Part shown: positions 5,667-7,601 of the stretch, piece after piece
Layout: the number at the start of each line of letters is the position of its first letter
Position numbering within the stretch: the stretch's first letter is position 1
Assembly: GCA_030452775.1 (NCBI GenBank)
Contig: JAKDLQ010000111.1
Location: forward strand, 1 to 7,601
From: Micrococcales bacterium
Lineage (GTDB): Bacteria; Actinomycetota; Actinomycetes; Actinomycetales; Dermatophilaceae
Length of the DNA stretch: 7,601 nt
Direction: 5' to 3'
Notes under the pieces: generated by a model
Database searches by the model: none
What the model saw: only the letters and a program-made list of their open reading frames with translations
Told to the model about the DNA's origin: nothing
Made by a program: the position numbers and the translations under genes

Positions 5667-7050
5667 TCATGTGACCGGCGATGCCGTGCACGGCCTCCTT
5701 GATCGCCTCTCCGAGCGTCGGATGCGCAAAGACCGTGCGTGACATCTCGTCGGCCGTGAGATCCCAGGTCTGGGCGAGGTTGAGGACCGGGAGCAACTCG
5801 GTGACGTCGGGGCCGATGAGGGCGGCGCCGAGGATCTCGTTGTGCTCGCTGTCGGCGATGACCTTGACGAATCCGACCGCCTCGCCGAGCCCCTGCGCCT
5901 TGCCGTTGGCCGCGAACGGGAACTTCGCGATCTTGACATCGTGGCCGGCCTCCTTCGCCTGGGCCTCGGACAGCCCCATCGAGGCGATCTGCGGCTGGCA
6001 GTAGGTGGCCCGCGGGATGAAGGCGTAGTCGAGCGCCATCGTCTCCGCCCCGGCGATGGTCTCGGCCGCGACGATCCCCATGGCCTCCGCGAGGTGGGCG
6101 AGCATCAGCTTGGCGGTGACGTCACCGATCGCGTACACCCCCGGGACGTTGGTCCGGCAGAAGTCGTCGACCGCGATCGCGCCGCGATCGGTGAGCTCCA
6201 CACCGATCGAGTCGAGCCCGAAACCGTCGGTCCGAGGGGCGAAGCCGATGGCGGACAGGAGCCGGTCCGCCTCGAGCACCTGCTGCTCGCCGCCGGGTGC
6301 GGTGACGGTCACCTTGACCCCGGAGCCGGTGTCCTCGACGGACTCGACCTTGGTGCCGAGCAGGACGGTGACCCCGAGCTTCTTGTAGTGCCGGAACAGC
6401 TCCTTGGAGATGTCGGCATCCTCGGTCGGCACCATCCGGTCGAGGAACTCGACGATCGTCACGTCGACACCGAAGTTCTTCATGATGTAGGCGAACTCGA
6501 CACCTATCGCGCCGGACCCGGCGATGATGATCGAGTCTGGAAGCGTCTCGTCGAGGATCTGCTCCTCGTAGGTGACGACGTTGTCGCTGACCTGCACCCC
6601 CGGGAGCATCCGGGTGACGCTTCCCGTCGCGATGACGAGGTTGTCGAACGTCAGCGAGCGGGTCGATCCGTCATTGAGTTCGACGTCCATCGAGGTGGCC
6701 GACGTGATGGTGCCCCACCCGTCGATCTCCTCGATCTTGTTCTTCTTCATGAGGAAGTGCACGCCTTTGACGATCCCTGCCGAGACCTTGCGGCTGCGCT
6801 GATGAGTGGGGCCGTAGGACATCGTCGCGTCGCCCTCGATGCCGAACTTGGCCTTATCGTGCGCAAGTAGGTGGGCCAGCTCGGCATTCCGGAGGAGCGC
6901 CTTGCTCGGGATGCACCCCACATTGAGACAGACGCCGCCCCAGTACTGCTTCTCGACCACGGCGACCTTCTTGCCGAGTTGGGCCGCGCGGATCGCCGCG
7001 ACATAGCCACCGGGACCTGCACCGAGTACCACGACATCGAAATCAGCCAT
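5656..7050 (-). CDS. lpdA: Dihydrolipoyl dehydrogenase (E3)
   Basis: A 464-residue FAD-dependent disulfide oxidoreductase that reoxidises the lipoyl groups of pyruvate, 2-oxoglutarate and related dehydrogenase complexes (and possibly the glycine cleavage system) with NAD+, in the cytoplasm. FAD binds at GAGPGG (10-15) and AIGDVTAKL (307-315). The redox-active disulfide is C41/C46 in GGVCLNVGCIPSK. NAD binds at GSGAIG (178-183). The catalytic dyad at the dimer interface is H443/E448 in AHPTLGEA. The family is complete from end to end and looks most like the mycobacterial LpdC type, judged from memory. ATG 7050 was chosen because AAGGTG (coding strand, 7057-7062) lies 6 bases upstream; an in-frame start at 7059 overlaps that site and is unlikely. 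No E1 or E2 gene is adjacent, so this E3 is encoded alone and probably serves several complexes. Confidence 0.96.
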   Translation of the reverse strand: MADFDVVVLGAGPGGYVAAIRAAQLGKKVAVVEKQYWGGVCLNVGCIPSKALLRNAELAHLLAHDKAKFGIEGDATMSYGPTHQRSRKVSAGIVKGVHFLMKKNKIEEIDGWGTITSATSMDVELNDGSTRSLTFDNLVIATGSVTRMLPGVQVSDNVVTYEEQILDETLPDSIIIAGSGAIGVEFAYIMKNFGVDVTIVEFLDRMVPTEDADISKELFRHYKKLGVTVLLGTKVESVEDTGSGVKVTVTAPGGEQQVLEADRLLSAIGFAPRTDGFGLDSIGVELTDRGAIAVDDFCRTNVPGVYAIGDVTAKLMLAHLAEAMGIVAAETIAGAETMALDYAFIPRATYCQPQIASMGLSEAQAKEAGHDVKIAKFPFAANGKAQGLGEAVGFVKVIADSEHNEILGAALIGPDVTELLPVLNLAQTWDLTADEMSRTVFAHPTLGEAIKEAVHGIAGHMINL

Positions 7051-7057
7051 GGTGCAC

Positions 7058-7088
7058 ACCTTAATGGGGCCACCCGGGGAAGCGTCTA
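7058..7088 (-). promoter_or_regulatory. Candidate lpdA promoter / ribosome site
   Basis: On the minus strand, TAAGGT (7058-7063) fits a TANNNT -10 box and ends 7 bases before ATG 7050. A TAGACG (7083-7088, 4 of 6 matches to TTGACA) lies 19 bases upstream of it and covers the stop codon of the neighbouring gene. The same bases contain AAGGTG (7057-7062), a normal Shine-Dalgarno sequence at 6-base spacing. The two readings compete: either a ribosome site on a read-through transcript, or a -10 box giving a leaderless message. The sequence alone does not decide, but the ribosome-site reading is simpler. Confidence 0.3.
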
Positions 7089-7601
7089 CTCGCGGCCCCG
7101 CTCCTGAGGCATCGCAGCGATCGCGTCGTCCACGTCGAGCCCGGTGACCTGGAGCAGGTCGATGACGACCGAGCGCAGTTGGGCCAGGACCGTCTCGGTG
7201 GCGAGGCTGGCCGTCCGGGGAAGCGTCGAGGTCGCGACGGCCACCCTCGTCATCGGCAGGCGGCCGACCGCTGGGTCGGCATTCTCGGCGAGGGCCCGGG
7301 CGATGACATCGGTCGCGGTCGCGAGGTCCTCGATCGCGGACCGATACTCATCCGGCAGCTGTTCGCCGAGCCCGACGACGGCGGTGACCTTGCGCACGAG
7401 CACTCGCGTGCTGCGCATCGCGCGATCCAGTGGCTCGATGAGGTCGAGCATCCTGCGCATCCCCGGCGCATGACCGCGGGAGAAGGGTGAGCTGACCAGG
7501 ACGCCGAGCCCCTCGTCGGCGGCGGTGCGCAGCTCGGTGAGCAGTGCCTCGGTCCCCCGGGCCGACGCGAGCACTGCCGCGGCTGTCTCCACATCGGCCA
7601 G
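7086..7601 (-). CDS. FUSC / aromatic-acid-exporter-like protein, C-terminal part (partial)
   Basis: The 3' end of a gene that runs off the right edge; 171 residues plus a TAG stop are visible. The visible part is soluble and helix-rich, without a clear membrane segment. Recognisable stretches are ELRTAADEGLGVLVSSPF (beginning 18 residues after the window edge), IEPLDRAMRSTRVLVRKVTAVV, and near the end VLAQLRSVVIDLLQVTGLD. In actinobacteria this pattern is the cytosolic tail of FUSC-type membrane proteins, a family linked to export of aromatic acids or other organic anions. The membrane half would lie outside the window, so the transporter call rests on recalled similarity of the tail only. 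GTG 7592 is not taken as the start because the frame stays open to the last base and the domain clearly begins earlier. The stop is 35 bases from the lpdA start on the same strand, so co-transcription is possible. Confidence 0.6.
   Translation of the reverse strand: MADVETAAAVLASARGTEALLTELRTAADEGLGVLVSSPFSRGHAPGMRRMLDLIEPLDRAMRSTRVLVRKVTAVVGLGEQLPDEYRSAIEDLATATDVIARALAENADPAVGRLPMTRVAVATSTLPRTASLATETVLAQLRSVVIDLLQVTGLDVDDAIAAMPQERGRE

Noticed and set aside
5842..6870. 342-codon plus-strand open frame opposite lpdA.
   Set aside because: It is antisense to the strongly conserved lpdA and is made of repetitive charged residues typical of shadow frames.

Overview
The window is GC-rich, tightly packed bacterial DNA that most likely comes from an actinomycete. 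The support is several GTG starts, stop codons that are mostly TGA, a coenzyme-F420-type oxidoreductase, a FUSC-like exporter tail, and a dihydrolipoyl dehydrogenase resembling (from memory) the M. tuberculosis LpdC type. A Micrococcales lineage such as Intrasporangiaceae/Dermatophilaceae is possible, but that is inference. No rRNA, tRNA, CRISPR array, transposase, phage or toxin gene is visible. No gap between genes exceeds about 80 bases.

Left part (1-2325): a short tandem repeat lies just past the 3' end of a GT-B (family 4-like) glycosyltransferase on the minus strand. It is divergent from a GT-A (family 2-like) glycosyltransferase on the plus strand, with only 3 bases between the two start codons. 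The pair probably decorates a surface polysaccharide or glycolipid, and the rest of such a locus would lie to the left of the window.

Centre (2253-5148, minus): an F420-dependent luciferase-like oxidoreductase is followed after 4 bases by a CPA1-type Na+/H+ antiporter. The antiporter carries a cytosolic helical region and an intact C-terminal UBP-type zinc finger, a fold best known from eukaryotic deubiquitinases. Its last codons overlap the tail of the family 2 glycosyltransferase by 73 bases in convergent orientation.

Right part (5208-7601): a small CoA-binding-domain protein (plus) starts 59 bases from the oxidoreductase and runs convergently 11 bases into a complete dihydrolipoyl dehydrogenase gene (minus). 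Next to that is the 3' end of a FUSC/aromatic-acid-exporter-like gene (minus), cut by the window edge.

This is mainly ordinary chromosomal housekeeping and envelope content, and I see no clear new multi-gene system. The points most worth a second look are the antiporter-zinc finger fusion, the glycosyltransferase pair whose promoter signals must sit inside each other's coding sequence, and the 32-base tandem repeat at the left edge.
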